64,000 nt of DNA from Dolichospermum flos-aquae CCAP 1403/13F (GCF_012516395.1 NZ_CP051206.1:744001-808000); one strand, 5' to 3'. Numbered from the stretch's first letter, positions 26,721 through 35,806 are shown. The notes: generated from the letters alone by a model not told the origin. Translations and numbers: made by a program.

Positions 26721-28184
26721 TTAACCAATAATTAATCCGCTACGGGGTGGAAGTTTAAAGTTAATAAATTCGGCTTCTTTAGTCCAGTTTTCTTGACTGG
26801 AATGATATGTAAATAATGTTTGTTTGAGTTGATTTTGCCATGATGGTTGAATACTCGCCATTGCTATTTCATTACCAGCATTTACCGCAATTAATAAAAT
26901 TTCTGTTTCTAACCTTCTAGCGAAAATATAAACTTGTCCTTGAGCGTACAAGGTATGATATTCACCTATTCTTAATGCTGGATGAGAAAGACGGAGTTTA
27001 ATTAATTGACGATGATATTCAAGAATATCTTGATCCCACTGTTTTTTATCAGGAAATCCTTTACGACATTCTGGATCATAACCACCGTTTAAACCGACTT
27101 CATCGCCGTAATATATGCAAGGTGCGCCAGGAAAAGTAAATAATAGTAACGTTGCTAAATATAAACTGGGGCGATCACCTCCAGCTACATCAATGAACCT
27201 AGCTGTATCATGATTATTAATACCATTAAGTTGAGTTAATTGAATTTCCCACGGATAAAGTTGCAGTAATTGATTAATTTCTTCCCCATATTTAGCCGCA
27301 TCCGCTGGTGGTGGTGGTGCATATTCAGCAAAATGACCTTTTACCTGGCGATCGCCGACAATAAAGGCAGTGGTAGCATTAAGAAAGGGTAAACTTGACA
27401 CGCCATCAAATTGTGTGCCATCTAACCACTCAGTTGCATTCATAGGAATTTCTCCCACAATATAGGCTTCAGGATTAATTGCTTTGATTCTTTCCCGAAA
27501 TTCTTGCCAAAATCCAGGAGTTTTGATGTAATCTGCCGAATCTAAACGCCAACCATCTGCACCACGTTTAATCCAATATTCACCTATACGCATAATATAT
27601 TCGCGCACTCCTGAATTATTAGTGTTAAATTCGGGTAAAGCACGAAGATCACACCATGAAGCATAATTAGCAGGACGAGAATTATCATAAGGTGAGATAG
27701 GCCAACCTGTAATTTTAAACCAATCTAACCAAGGAGAATTTTGTCCATTTTCGAGAATATCATTGAAAAAATAAAAGCCTCTACTAGCATGATTAAAAGT
27801 TCCATCTAAGATAAGTTTAATCTTACGATGATGAGCTTCTTTAAGGAGATTGGTAAATGCTTCTTCACCGCCTAATAAGGGATCAATTTGATAATAATCA
27901 AGAGTATGATAACGATGATTACTGGCAGATGTAAAAATAGGATTAAGGTAAATTGCATTAATACCTAAATCTTGTAAATAATCTAGTTTTTCAATTATTC
28001 CCCAAAGATTTCCGCCTTTATAACCATGAAATGTAGGAGTAGTATTCCAGTCTTCTAAAGGTATATTAAGTAACCACTTTTGTTCAGTGGGAATACTTCG
28101 AGAAAAGCGATCAGGAAATATTTGATAAAAAACGGCGTTTTTAACCCAATCAGGTGTATTAATCTTCGTATAGAAACTTGTCAT
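26721..28184 (-). CDS. GH13 alpha-amylase family enzyme (neopullulanase-like)
   Basis: 487-residue glycoside hydrolase. It opens WVKNAVFYQIFPDRFSRS, and shows the four GH13 regions: ILDGTFNHAS (I), GWRLDSADYI with the nucleophile Asp (II), YIVGEIPMN with the acid/base Glu (III) and INNHDTARF (IV). A small C-terminal beta domain ends LPPRSGLIIG. There is no signal peptide, and the N-terminal domain seen in classical neopullulanases is absent, so it is a compact cytoplasmic form. It could act on glycogen or malto-oligosaccharides, or transfer glucosyl units. Its tight coupling to a HAD phosphatase gene is notable. Confidence 0.87.
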   Translation of the reverse strand: MTSFYTKINTPDWVKNAVFYQIFPDRFSRSIPTEQKWLLNIPLEDWNTTPTFHGYKGGNLWGIIEKLDYLQDLGINAIYLNPIFTSASNHRYHTLDYYQIDPLLGGEEAFTNLLKEAHHRKIKLILDGTFNHASRGFYFFNDILENGQNSPWLDWFKITGWPISPYDNSRPANYASWCDLRALPEFNTNNSGVREYIMRIGEYWIKRGADGWRLDSADYIKTPGFWQEFRERIKAINPEAYIVGEIPMNATEWLDGTQFDGVSSLPFLNATTAFIVGDRQVKGHFAEYAPPPPADAAKYGEEINQLLQLYPWEIQLTQLNGINNHDTARFIDVAGGDRPSLYLATLLLFTFPGAPCIYYGDEVGLNGGYDPECRKGFPDKKQWDQDILEYHRQLIKLRLSHPALRIGEYHTLYAQGQVYIFARRLETEILLIAVNAGNEIAMASIQPSWQNQLKQTLFTYHSSQENWTKEAEFINFKLPPRSGLIIG

Positions 28185-28226
28185 GATCTCTGAAACATTA
28201 ACCTCATCATTGTTGTTGATTATTCT

Positions 28227-28946
28227 TTACCGCGATACAACATCACCCAGATCTTCTGCCAACCTGAGCAGAACATTATAATACTTTTTAGAGTATGGTA
28301 TGTGAATTATTGCAGGATATGTGCCAGTTAATTTGTTTAAGACAAATCCATTGTGTATCTCATACAGTTCTGGTAAAATTTCCCATTCCCCTGCTGTACA
28401 CCAAAAAATATCACAGCAATAATCTAAGGTTACTGTTTCAGGATTTTCAAAACAGTATTTTCCATACAATCTTTGATCACTACCGTTTTCATGAAAATTC
28501 GGATAAGAAAGAATATTATCAATCATCTCACAGACATATTTTTTGTATCCCATGAAAGTCCCTGCGTTCAGATATTTATAATCATAGGGAACTTTAATGC
28601 TATCGTAAAAATCTTTGTATTCTTCGTACTGATGAGAGTACCATTTCTCTGCTGCAAATAATATCTTATAACCACCTTGAATAAATTTTTCATATATACT
28701 GTTAGCATTCTGTACATACAGAACATCAAAAGCATCAGTAACAAGAACTATTGTGTCATCTTTCACATCCTTTAGTTCCTTCAAAATCAAAGGAAGTCTT
28801 AGAGAATTGGCTGACCATTCGAGACCTTCACCTAGCACCTTAACGTCTATATTTTGTTTTTTAGCAGATCTCAAAAAGAGTTGTACCTTAGAAAAAGACA
28901 CAGAGTTACAACAAGTATAAAATGCGATATTTGGGCTTTTCTTCAT
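28227..28946 (-). CDS. PLOD-type glycosyltransferase domain protein
   Basis: 239-residue GT-A protein that matches the glycosyltransferase domain of procollagen lysyl hydroxylase/galactosyl-glucosyl transferases. Diagnostic blocks are VLVTDAFDVLY (metal-binding DxxD), KILFAAEKWYS, YLNAGTFMGYK, SDQRLYGKYCF, VTLDYCCDIFW and AIIHIPYS. Such stand-alone domains occur sporadically in bacteria and viruses. It ends 43 bases before the amylase start on the same strand. The acceptor is probably a glycan or small molecule; protein glycosylation is possible but not shown. Confidence 0.72.
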   Translation of the reverse strand: MKKSPNIAFYTCCNSVSFSKVQLFLRSAKKQNIDVKVLGEGLEWSANSLRLPLILKELKDVKDDTIVLVTDAFDVLYVQNANSIYEKFIQGGYKILFAAEKWYSHQYEEYKDFYDSIKVPYDYKYLNAGTFMGYKKYVCEMIDNILSYPNFHENGSDQRLYGKYCFENPETVTLDYCCDIFWCTAGEWEILPELYEIHNGFVLNKLTGTYPAIIHIPYSKKYYNVLLRLAEDLGDVVSR

Positions 28947-28999
28947 TTTGTGACAACCTTACCTCTTACAAAAAAATATTGTGGTTTGCTGATTATAGC

Positions 29000-29187
29000 T
29001 TAGAGGGTGTTTGAAAAGTCTTAATTCATACTAATCCTGGCGACTAGAAGTTGCGGTTCATCTTGCACACAGACAAAACCCACGGAGGTGGGTTTGAAAC
29101 CCTCGATTTTTCATTAGTCCACGCAGGTGGACTTTGCTTGTGTAGTAGTGAATTATATTCGCCCAAAACTTTTCAAACATCCTCTTA
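29000..29187. mobile_element. MITE-like element with ~20-bp terminal inverted repeats
   Basis: Left end TTAGAGGGTGTTTGAAAAGT and right end ACTTTTCAAACATCCTCTTA are inverted with few mismatches, enclosing ~150 bp. Inside are ACCCACGGAGGTGGGTTTG and AGTCCACGCAGGTGGACTTT palindromes typical of Nostocales MITEs. No transposase is encoded. It separates two glycosyltransferase genes. Confidence 0.75.
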
Positions 29188-29225
29188 CATTCCTCGTGTT
29201 TTACCAATGAGGAATGAGAATTTAA

Positions 29226-30017
29226 TTATGGAGAAGAATATCGGTTAATCATTTCTCCTTTATTTTGTAACAATTTATCAATCAATTGTTCAAATAGTTT
29301 ATCTGTCACCATGATGCCTTTATGAGATTGATTTCTAAAAGATAAACACAAGTTAGCCGCATAAATAGGAGATTTCAAGGCTTTTGTATATAACTCGATA
29401 ATCTCAGTTTTATCTTCTACAATTGCGTGCATTAGAATAGGACTAAAAAGCCCCATATTTGGAAAAAGAGGTAATTCCATAATCTCATAAAGTCTGCTTA
29501 AAAATTTCGTACTAACTGCTAATCTGGATAACCTTCCGGTCTGATTTTTCAAGATTGATTTAGTCGCATATATATAAAAGTCCAAAAAACTATTTTTTTG
29601 AGTAAAATAAACTAAGGAATTAGTGACTTTTTCAGTACAAAATAAAGTTCCCTCACCCAAATTTTGATCATCTTCTGTATCCAACCAAACTTCACGACAA
29701 ACTAAATATTCTTCTGTCGTTTCAATGTTTAAATTATCGGGATCAAAAACTACTACATCAGCATCCATCCAAATAGTTTGGTCATATCCTTGATTAAGAA
29801 ACTTTTTAGCTATTTCTAGCCTAGCTAAATCAGCAATGATGTTAATTTTGCCTTGGGATTTATCTATATACCAATCGGGAACATAGTCAAAAAAGTTATC
29901 TTCTCTTTGGTAATCAAAGTCTTTTAATTCTGCCCAATTTTTGACTGTTTGCATACAATTTTCCAGCCAATTTGGTGTTTCATTTCCCCGATAGGATTGA
30001 TAAACAATGGTTTTCAT
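29226..30017 (-). CDS. GT-A glycosyltransferase-like protein (GT32-like)
   Basis: 263 residues. It begins TIVYQSYRGNETPNWLENCM, has a DLARLEIAKKFLNQGYDQTI segment, and then WMDADVVVFDPDN with the DxD metal site. This order (IPKxxHQ/xWx start, ARYxxL helix, D-x-D) is that of GT32 and related capsular sugar transferases. The C-terminal half shows NMGLFSPILMHAIVE, which may hold acceptor residues. It begins five bases after the stop of the HAD gene at 30023, so the two are translationally close. Specific sugar not predictable. Confidence 0.62.
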   Translation of the reverse strand: MKTIVYQSYRGNETPNWLENCMQTVKNWAELKDFDYQREDNFFDYVPDWYIDKSQGKINIIADLARLEIAKKFLNQGYDQTIWMDADVVVFDPDNLNIETTEEYLVCREVWLDTEDDQNLGEGTLFCTEKVTNSLVYFTQKNSFLDFYIYATKSILKNQTGRLSRLAVSTKFLSRLYEIMELPLFPNMGLFSPILMHAIVEDKTEIIELYTKALKSPIYAANLCLSFRNQSHKGIMVTDKLFEQLIDKLLQNKGEMINRYSSP

Positions 30018-30022
30018 ATCAG

Positions 30023-30778
30023 TTATTCTCTGTAAAATCCAAAATATTTTAATCCTTCTAAAATGCCATTTGCAAAGTGACTTTTTGCCAGATAGCGATT
30101 CCCTGGTGGGGAATTTTCATGCCAATCTAATATTTTTGGTTCGGCATTACCAACGATAATAGCGGGACAAAGCATATTTTCAAACATAGATAGATCATTA
30201 CCTGAATCTCCGCAAATAAGAGTTTGTTCATTAGTAAAACCTAACCGTTGTTGCAGAAAAAGAGCAGATGCAGCTTTATTTGCTAATGCTGGTAAGATAT
30301 CTAAAAATGCACCCCCAAAGTTATCTATCATTTGTACTGCTAAACCATGATTTTGCCAAATAGCTTTTAATCGCGGAAGTGTTACTGATAATCCTTTAGT
30401 ATTAGTATAATAACTAACCTTAAAGTCCGTTTGTTCTAAGGGAGATTGGGGGACTAGGCAAGGAAATCGGCTGGTTATTTCTATTACTTGTTCTCTATCC
30501 CAACCCAGGGAGATTTTGTTTGTCCACTCAGAATCGGGGGTTTCACTGCCTGGGTAGTAAATTTCTGTACCCGTTGCCAGGACGAGTATATCAGGTTCTA
30601 AGAGTTCTTTTTGAGCGATCAGTTGTTGATAGAGCGGGAGAGATCGCCCTGTGGTGTAACAGATAACTGTACCGTCAATGCGGCGCTGTTTACTTAACCA
30701 CTGATTTAACTTCTTTAAAGCTAGATCATCACCAACTAAAGTCTGATCTAAATCAGTCACAAATAAAAATTTTGCCAC
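30023..30778 (-). CDS. HAD-IIB sugar phosphatase, third copy (sucrose-phosphatase family)
   Basis: 251 residues. Nucleophile motif VTDLDQTLVGDD (D9, D11), motif II YTTGRSLPLY, the LATGTEIYY loop of sucrose-6F-phosphate phosphohydrolases, lysine in LANKAASALFL, and ICGDSGNDLSMF. Among the three HAD-IIB proteins here it is closest in look to sucrose-phosphate phosphatase, but the same fold serves mannosylglycerate and glucosylglycerol phosphatases. It is the first gene of a minus-strand unit that includes a GT32-like enzyme, consistent with dephosphorylating a glycosyl-phosphate product. Confidence 0.82.
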   Translation of the reverse strand: MAKFLFVTDLDQTLVGDDLALKKLNQWLSKQRRIDGTVICYTTGRSLPLYQQLIAQKELLEPDILVLATGTEIYYPGSETPDSEWTNKISLGWDREQVIEITSRFPCLVPQSPLEQTDFKVSYYTNTKGLSVTLPRLKAIWQNHGLAVQMIDNFGGAFLDILPALANKAASALFLQQRLGFTNEQTLICGDSGNDLSMFENMLCPAIIVGNAEPKILDWHENSPPGNRYLAKSHFANGILEGLKYFGFYRE

Positions 30779-31344
30779 CTTTATTATTGTTATTAATATT
30801 TTAAACTGTACATTTAAGTAGGTGAAGACAATAAAACCAAACTGTGTAAAGAAACGTAAAATCGCCCAAAACCTCTTTACTCTTGCCTTGCTATAACGAC
30901 AATTTTCAACGCCAATCTACTTATTTAAAATTTACTAGTTGATTATACAAAAATATTACTACTTTATTGTTTTCTTAATATTCTTTAAAGATTTTCTGAA
31001 AATAATGTTAATTGGCATTAATTGAGTAAGTCATAAAAATTTATTCTTTAGATATTCTTTATATTTTCTTTAGATTTCAAAAATAGAAAAAATAGTATAC
31101 ATGAACAATACCTTTTCCAAATTAGAAAAAGTCTTGATTCGTAGGTTGGGTTGTGGAACGTTAGCATTGCGAAGCAATAGAATGAAACCCAACAAATCGG
31201 TTGCGCTGTCGCTTAACCCAACCTTGTATCTTAGAGGTATGTGAGAAGAAGTGGTAGACCGTCCCAACCTGGGTCAGAAAAGACCGCTTTGTAGCAAGGC
31301 TTAGGTATACATAAAACAATGACATTAATTACTTGATAGTGTTT
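30779..31344. repeat. Intergenic region with repeat (31100-31215 shared with 25735-25800)
   Basis: Divergent promoter region between the HAD and gmhA-like genes. The left half is A/T-rich with no recognisable structure. Positions ~31100-31140 (AACAATACC, TTGATTCGTAGG) and ~31199-31225 (GGTTGCGCTGTCGCTTAACC) repeat the leader of the transketolase gene, here separated by an extra ~55 bp containing AACCCAACAAATCGG. No gene is seen. Confidence 0.5.
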
Positions 31345-31992
31345 ATGAATAAAGTACAGCAGCGACTTCATCCATTTTCTAATGATTACTTCCAGCAACT
31401 ATCTACCCTGGGTGAGAAATTTCAAGTCACAGATCATCAAGGTAAATCTTTTGCTAATTCAGAAGGAATTGATATGGCTGCGGCTTTAGTAGAAAAGCAA
31501 AATCAGCAGTGTCGAAAAGTGATATTTATCGGTAATGGAGGAAGTGCAGCCGTAGCTAGTCATCAGGCTATTGACTACTGGCGTAATGGTAATATTCCCG
31601 CAATTTGCTTTAACGATGGTGCTTTGGTTACCTGTATTAGTAATGACTTTGGCTACGAACAAGTTTTTAGCAAACCCATTTCTACATTTGCTCAGTCTGG
31701 AGATGTTTTGTTTGCAATTAGTAGTTCTGGACAATCACAAAATATTCTTGCTGGTGTTTACCAAGCACTAAAAATGAATTGTCATGTGATTACACTTTCA
31801 GCCTTTCAACCTAACAACCCCTTACGTCAACTTGGACATCTAAATTTTTATGTTCCCACGATGTCCTATGGTTTTGCAGAAATCATGCACTTATGTATTT
31901 GTCACTGCATTATTGATGGCTTGGTAGAAGGTGCTTTACCTAGTGCAAATGTGGATAACTATCTCAGTTTAAATGAACTAAAAGCATCCTAA
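31345..31992 (+). CDS. gmhA: Sedoheptulose-7-phosphate isomerase-like SIS protein (GmhA-like)
   Basis: About 215 residues. The SIS domain shows FIGNGGSAAVASHQAIDY, then CISNDFGYEQVFSKPI and LFAISSSGQSQNILAGVYQA, all typical of GmhA/DiaA phosphosugar isomerases; GmhA converts sedoheptulose 7-phosphate to D-glycero-D-manno-heptose 7-phosphate. The frame is open to a TTG at 31333, but the ATG at 31345 (NKVQQRLHPFSNDY) is a more natural start; no strong ribosome site is visible for either. An adjacent HldE-like gene and the GmhB-like and transketolase genes in the cluster make GmhA more likely than DiaA. Confidence 0.82.
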   Translation: MNKVQQRLHPFSNDYFQQLSTLGEKFQVTDHQGKSFANSEGIDMAAALVEKQNQQCRKVIFIGNGGSAAVASHQAIDYWRNGNIPAICFNDGALVTCISNDFGYEQVFSKPISTFAQSGDVLFAISSSGQSQNILAGVYQALKMNCHVITLSAFQPNNPLRQLGHLNFYVPTMSYGFAEIMHLCICHCIIDGLVEGALPSANVDNYLSLNELKAS

Positions 31993-32129
31993 AATATTCA
32001 TCCCATTTATATATAGAAGAAATTCTATCTGTGGTAAACAACAAGATTTAATGATTGCATATTAAATATATGTGACAAGAACTAGAATTGTAGACCTCTT
32101 TCTTCAAAAATTGTCAGATATCTAAACCT

Positions 32130-32225
32130 AGAATCATCGTAGTTATTCACTCCCCCCCTCTAAAATTATCGAAACCCTTGATCTCTCGTTAAAGATAGGG
32201 GGGAGTGTGAACAGTTACGAATCAT
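32130..32225. repeat. Imperfect long inverted repeat
   Basis: AATCATCGTAGTTATTCAC and CTCCCCCCCTCTA on the left are mirrored by TAGGGGGGAGTGTGA and CAGTTACGAATCATC on the right, with ~30 bp in between. Its outer part extends to GAACTAGAA / TTCTAGTTC. It sits in the gap between the gmhA-like and hldE-like genes and may be a MITE or a transcript hairpin. Confidence 0.5.
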
Positions 32226-32305
32226 CAAGTAAATAATGATGTTCTAGTTCTGAATTGTTCGATTTTTCTGTGAACTTTTGTACCAAGATTAGCAATGAAA
32301 TAAAG

Positions 32306-33856
32306 ATGCAATTAGAAATATATAGAGAAAAAATTATTGACTTTGAAACTTGTGCAGAAGTATTCACTGTCTACCATCAAAAAGGACGGAAAATCGTTCT
32401 CTGTAATGGGGTATTTGACTTACTACATCCCGGACACATTGCTCATTTACAAGCGGCTAAAGCAATGGGAGATTTATTAGTAATTTCCCTAACTGCTACT
32501 CCTTATATTAACCGAGGACCAGGAAGACCAATATTTTCTGATGAGTTGCGTGTTAATTCTATAGCTGCTTTAGCTTGTGTTGATTATGTAATTTTAACTC
32601 CCGCCGTCACAGCTTTGGAAGTAATTGAGAAAGTGCGTCCTCATATTTACTGCAAGGGAGATGAATATGCGGAAACAGAGAAAGATGTAACCCACAATAT
32701 TGATAAAGAAATCGCTCAAGTAAGAGCTTACGGAGGTGACATTCGCTATACTCAAGAAATTACTTTTAGCTCTACACGACTGATTAATAATTATCTTGAT
32801 GTTATCCCTCCAGAATTAAAACGTTATGCCAATGATTTTAGTCAACAATATGCTTTTGAGGATATTAGAAATGCGATAGAAGCAATGCAGGATCTCAATG
32901 TTTTGGTGTTGGGGGATATTATTATTGATGAGTTTGTTCACTGTACAGTTCAGGGATTAACCTCAAAAGGAAGAGCGCCATCAACCCGCTTTGTGAAAAA
33001 AGAACAACATTTGGGGGGAGTTTTTGCGATCGCTAACCATCTCAGTAGTTTTGCCAAATCTGTCACCCTAGCTAGTACCATTGGTGATGAACCAGATGTA
33101 CATCATTTGATTGCTAATCATATTGATGGTACGCTGCATCTTAATTTACATTGTGTAGAAAACTATTCTACAGTAACAAAGTGTCGTTATATTGAACAAC
33201 AAGGGAAAACCAAGGGTTATACCCAATTATTTGCGATTAATTCCATAGACGAAGAAGGACTAGGACCCCAAGAACGAGAAAAACTTTTAGATGCTTGGGA
33301 AAAACTGTTAAAAAACTGCGATTTAGTGGTTTTGGCGGATTATGGTCATGGATTAATTGATGCTGAGGCAATTGAATTAATTCAATCACAAGCACCATTT
33401 TTAGCCTTAAACTGTCAAACTAATAGTGCTAATTACGGTTATAACCTAATTAGTAAATATAAGCGAGCCGATACATTTTGTGTAGATGAACAGGAAATTC
33501 GTCTGGCATTTTCTAATCGTTATGGTAATCGAGAAGAGTTACTAAAACGGTTGCAATATCATTTAGGGGCGCAACAAGGTTGGTTAACTTTAGGATCTGC
33601 TGGTTCTTTGGGAATTAATACTCATGGAGAGATGGAAATTACTCCGGCCATGACACAACAAGTCAAAGATACCACCGGGGCTGGAGATGCCTTTTTTGCC
33701 CTAGCCAGTTTGAGTGCTAAGTTAGATTTGCCTGTGCAGTTAGGATCATTTTTAGGAAATTTGGCCGGAGCGATCGCTGCCAATGTTTTAGGAAATGAAA
33801 AGCCTGTAGACAAGGGACGCTTATTAAAGTTTGCTAAAACAATTTCCACATTTTAA
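32306..33856 (+). CDS. HldE-like bifunctional heptose enzyme, domains in reverse order
   Basis: About 516 residues with two catalytic domains. Residues ~20-170 are a cytidylyltransferase-type domain (CNGVFDLLHPGHIAHLQAAK with the HxGH motif, and ITFSSTRLINN). Residues ~200-510 are a PfkB-type kinase (NVLVLGDIIIDEF, HLGGVFAIANHL, and the catalytic DTTGAGDAFFALAS). E. coli HldE, which phosphorylates heptose 7-phosphate and later adds the nucleotide, carries the kinase first; here the nucleotidyltransferase comes first. The frame is open to a TTG at 32255, but the ATG at 32306 precedes the conserved sequence directly. With the gmhA-like gene upstream and a sugar epimerase 22 bases downstream it forms a plus-strand heptose unit. 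Which nucleotide is attached is unknown. Confidence 0.82.
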   Translation: MQLEIYREKIIDFETCAEVFTVYHQKGRKIVLCNGVFDLLHPGHIAHLQAAKAMGDLLVISLTATPYINRGPGRPIFSDELRVNSIAALACVDYVILTPAVTALEVIEKVRPHIYCKGDEYAETEKDVTHNIDKEIAQVRAYGGDIRYTQEITFSSTRLINNYLDVIPPELKRYANDFSQQYAFEDIRNAIEAMQDLNVLVLGDIIIDEFVHCTVQGLTSKGRAPSTRFVKKEQHLGGVFAIANHLSSFAKSVTLASTIGDEPDVHHLIANHIDGTLHLNLHCVENYSTVTKCRYIEQQGKTKGYTQLFAINSIDEEGLGPQEREKLLDAWEKLLKNCDLVVLADYGHGLIDAEAIELIQSQAPFLALNCQTNSANYGYNLISKYKRADTFCVDEQEIRLAFSNRYGNREELLKRLQYHLGAQQGWLTLGSAGSLGINTHGEMEITPAMTQQVKDTTGAGDAFFALASLSAKLDLPVQLGSFLGNLAGAIAANVLGNEKPVDKGRLLKFAKTISTF

Positions 33857-33878
33857 AAGATAATTAAGGAGTAAATCA

Positions 33879-34877
33879 ATGAATCCAATTCAACAAGTTT
33901 TAGTGACCGGTGGTGCTGGTTATGTAGGAGCTATTTTAGTTCCTAAACTTCTGCAAGCTGGATATGGAGTTAAGGTAATAGACTTGTATCTTTATGGCAA
34001 AGATGTATTAAATGCCGTTAAAGATCATCCTCATTTAGAAGAGATTGAAGGCGATATCCGCGATCGCCAACTTCTAGAAAAAATCATGCCAGGATGTGAT
34101 GCTGTCATTCATTTAGCTTGTATTTCCAACGATCCCAGCTTTGAATTAGATCCAGACTTAGGCCGTTCGATTAATTACGATGCCTTTTTTGACTTAGTAG
34201 ACGTTGCCAAAGATGCCGGAGTGAAGCGGTTTATTTATGCTTCTTCCTCCAGTGTTTACGGCATCAAAGAAATAGAAAATGTCACAGAAGACTTACCCTT
34301 AATGCCTTTAACAGACTATTCTCGTTATAAGGCTTTATGCGAAGAAGTCTTATTGAGTAAACGAGAACCAGGTTTTGTTACCTTAGTTTTGCGTCCTGCT
34401 ACAGTCTGCGGTTATTCCCCCCGTCAGCGACTAGATTTAGTGGTGAATATTCTCACTAACCACGCAATTAATAATGGTAGAATTACAGTTTTTGGTGGTC
34501 AGCAAAAACGTCCCAATATCCATATTGAAGATATGACCGATCTGTATCTAAAATCTCTACAATGGTCAGATGAAGCGATTGACGGTAAAATATTTAACGC
34601 TGGCTATGAAAATCATACCTTGATGGAAATTGCCGAGATGACCCGTCAAGTAGTGGGAGAATCTGTAGAAATTATGACTACACCCACCGACGATCTGCGT
34701 TCATACCATATTTCTTCAGAAAAAATTAAGCAAGAACTGGGATTTGTCCCTGCACATACTATAAAGGAAGCGATCGAAGATTTAGCTTCAGCATTTAAAG
34801 CTAATCAAATTCCCAATTCTCTCACAGATAGTCGTTACTATAACGTGAAAGTGATGAAGGAAATTAACTTCAAGTAA
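33879..34877 (+). CDS. NAD-dependent sugar epimerase/dehydratase
   Basis: 332-residue extended SDR. VTGGAGYVGAILVPKLL binds the cofactor, HLACISNDPSFELDP and YASSSSVYGIKE follow, and YSRYKALCEEVL has the Tyr-x3-Lys pair. RPATVCGYSPRQRLDLVVN and an NIHIEDMTDLY segment are typical of NDP-sugar epimerases. GGAG eight bases before the ATG is a good ribosome site, and the gene follows the hldE-like gene by 22 bases, so it is part of the same transcript. It is the natural candidate for epimerising or otherwise modifying the activated heptose, although it does not look like a standard HldD. Confidence 0.85.
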   Translation: MNPIQQVLVTGGAGYVGAILVPKLLQAGYGVKVIDLYLYGKDVLNAVKDHPHLEEIEGDIRDRQLLEKIMPGCDAVIHLACISNDPSFELDPDLGRSINYDAFFDLVDVAKDAGVKRFIYASSSSVYGIKEIENVTEDLPLMPLTDYSRYKALCEEVLLSKREPGFVTLVLRPATVCGYSPRQRLDLVVNILTNHAINNGRITVFGGQQKRPNIHIEDMTDLYLKSLQWSDEAIDGKIFNAGYENHTLMEIAEMTRQVVGESVEIMTTPTDDLRSYHISSEKIKQELGFVPAHTIKEAIEDLASAFKANQIPNSLTDSRYYNVKVMKEINFK

Positions 34878-34939
34878 TATCTACCCCCGCCATCATTGAT
34901 GATTTGGCGGGGTTTAAATTATCTCACTCAAAGCAACCC

Positions 34940-35806
34940 CTAATCAGCTTCAGTAAACATCGCAACTAAGCGATTCGCCGGTTCAGCCATCGCCACATAC
35001 AAAGTTGTGGGAAAAGACCAATTATTACTAGGCTTATTGGGGTTTAGATAAAAGTTACATAAACCTTCGACAAACTGTTTCATCTTAGATATGTCATAAT
35101 CCCATGCTTTTAATGATGGTAAAACTTCCGTTTCTACTATTGTTAATAATTCATCTCGTTTACTAGTTACTCTCATGGCATTAAAAATAGTCCATGCCAT
35201 TTCTAATGCTTCCAGAGTACCATCATTACCTCCTTGATAAAACCATTCAATATCAAAATCAATCATTCGCACATTTCCCTGGGTATCAATCATTTCATTC
35301 CCAGTCCAGCGATCAGCATAAATAATTCCCTGTCTGTGAGCTAAATTCATTTCTTGTAGAACCTTCGGCAAAAATTTGACTTCTCCAGTTTCTAGAAATT
35401 CCAACAAAGTTTTCCCTGTTACATATTCAATCAGCATCCAATCTTGATCTGCATGGATTAATTTAGGAACTGGTAAGCCGACAGCTAATGCCCGTTTGAT
35501 AAAATCAACTTCATCTCCAATATTTCTGAGTTTAAAAGAACCGCCATTTTGGATAAAGCCAGTGGCTTCATACATATACTGCATATAAGCATCACCAGCT
35601 TCAGTGGAAATATCCCGTCTGGCACGAAAAACGCAGCGATCTGTGGCTGTTGTAATCAATAAGATATGATTAAATAATCCTTCTGATTGGGGTTTTTCTA
35701 TTGTTGCTGTTTTACCTCCAGGTAAATAAGCTAAAGCACTTTCCAATCCCTGAGCGATATTTGTTGGTAGTGTATTCTTTAAATTTTCTGCAATTGAATT
35801 TTTCAT
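34940..35806 (-). CDS. Protein-kinase-fold phosphotransferase
   Basis: 288 residues. The second half has kinase-like landmarks: WMLIEYVTGKTLLEFLE (hinge), HRQGIIYADRWTGNEMI in the place of the HxD...N catalytic loop (D and N conserved as ADRWTGNE), and VRMIDFDIEWFY in place of the DFG metal site. The first half has VFRARRDISTE, which could contain the ATP-binding lysine or arginine. The group includes Bud32/RIO-like, LPS-core heptose kinase-like and aminoglycoside phosphotransferase-like proteins. It is convergent with the heptose unit, so a sugar kinase role is attractive but is inference only. Confidence 0.62.
   Translation of the reverse strand: MKNSIAENLKNTLPTNIAQGLESALAYLPGGKTATIEKPQSEGLFNHILLITTATDRCVFRARRDISTEAGDAYMQYMYEATGFIQNGGSFKLRNIGDEVDFIKRALAVGLPVPKLIHADQDWMLIEYVTGKTLLEFLETGEVKFLPKVLQEMNLAHRQGIIYADRWTGNEMIDTQGNVRMIDFDIEWFYQGGNDGTLEALEMAWTIFNAMRVTSKRDELLTIVETEVLPSLKAWDYDISKMKQFVEGLCNFYLNPNKPSNNWSFPTTLYVAMAEPANRLVAMFTEAD

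Noticed and set aside
29051-29248. Plus-strand ORF of 65 codons
   Set aside because: It lies almost wholly inside the MITE-like element and has no independent support.
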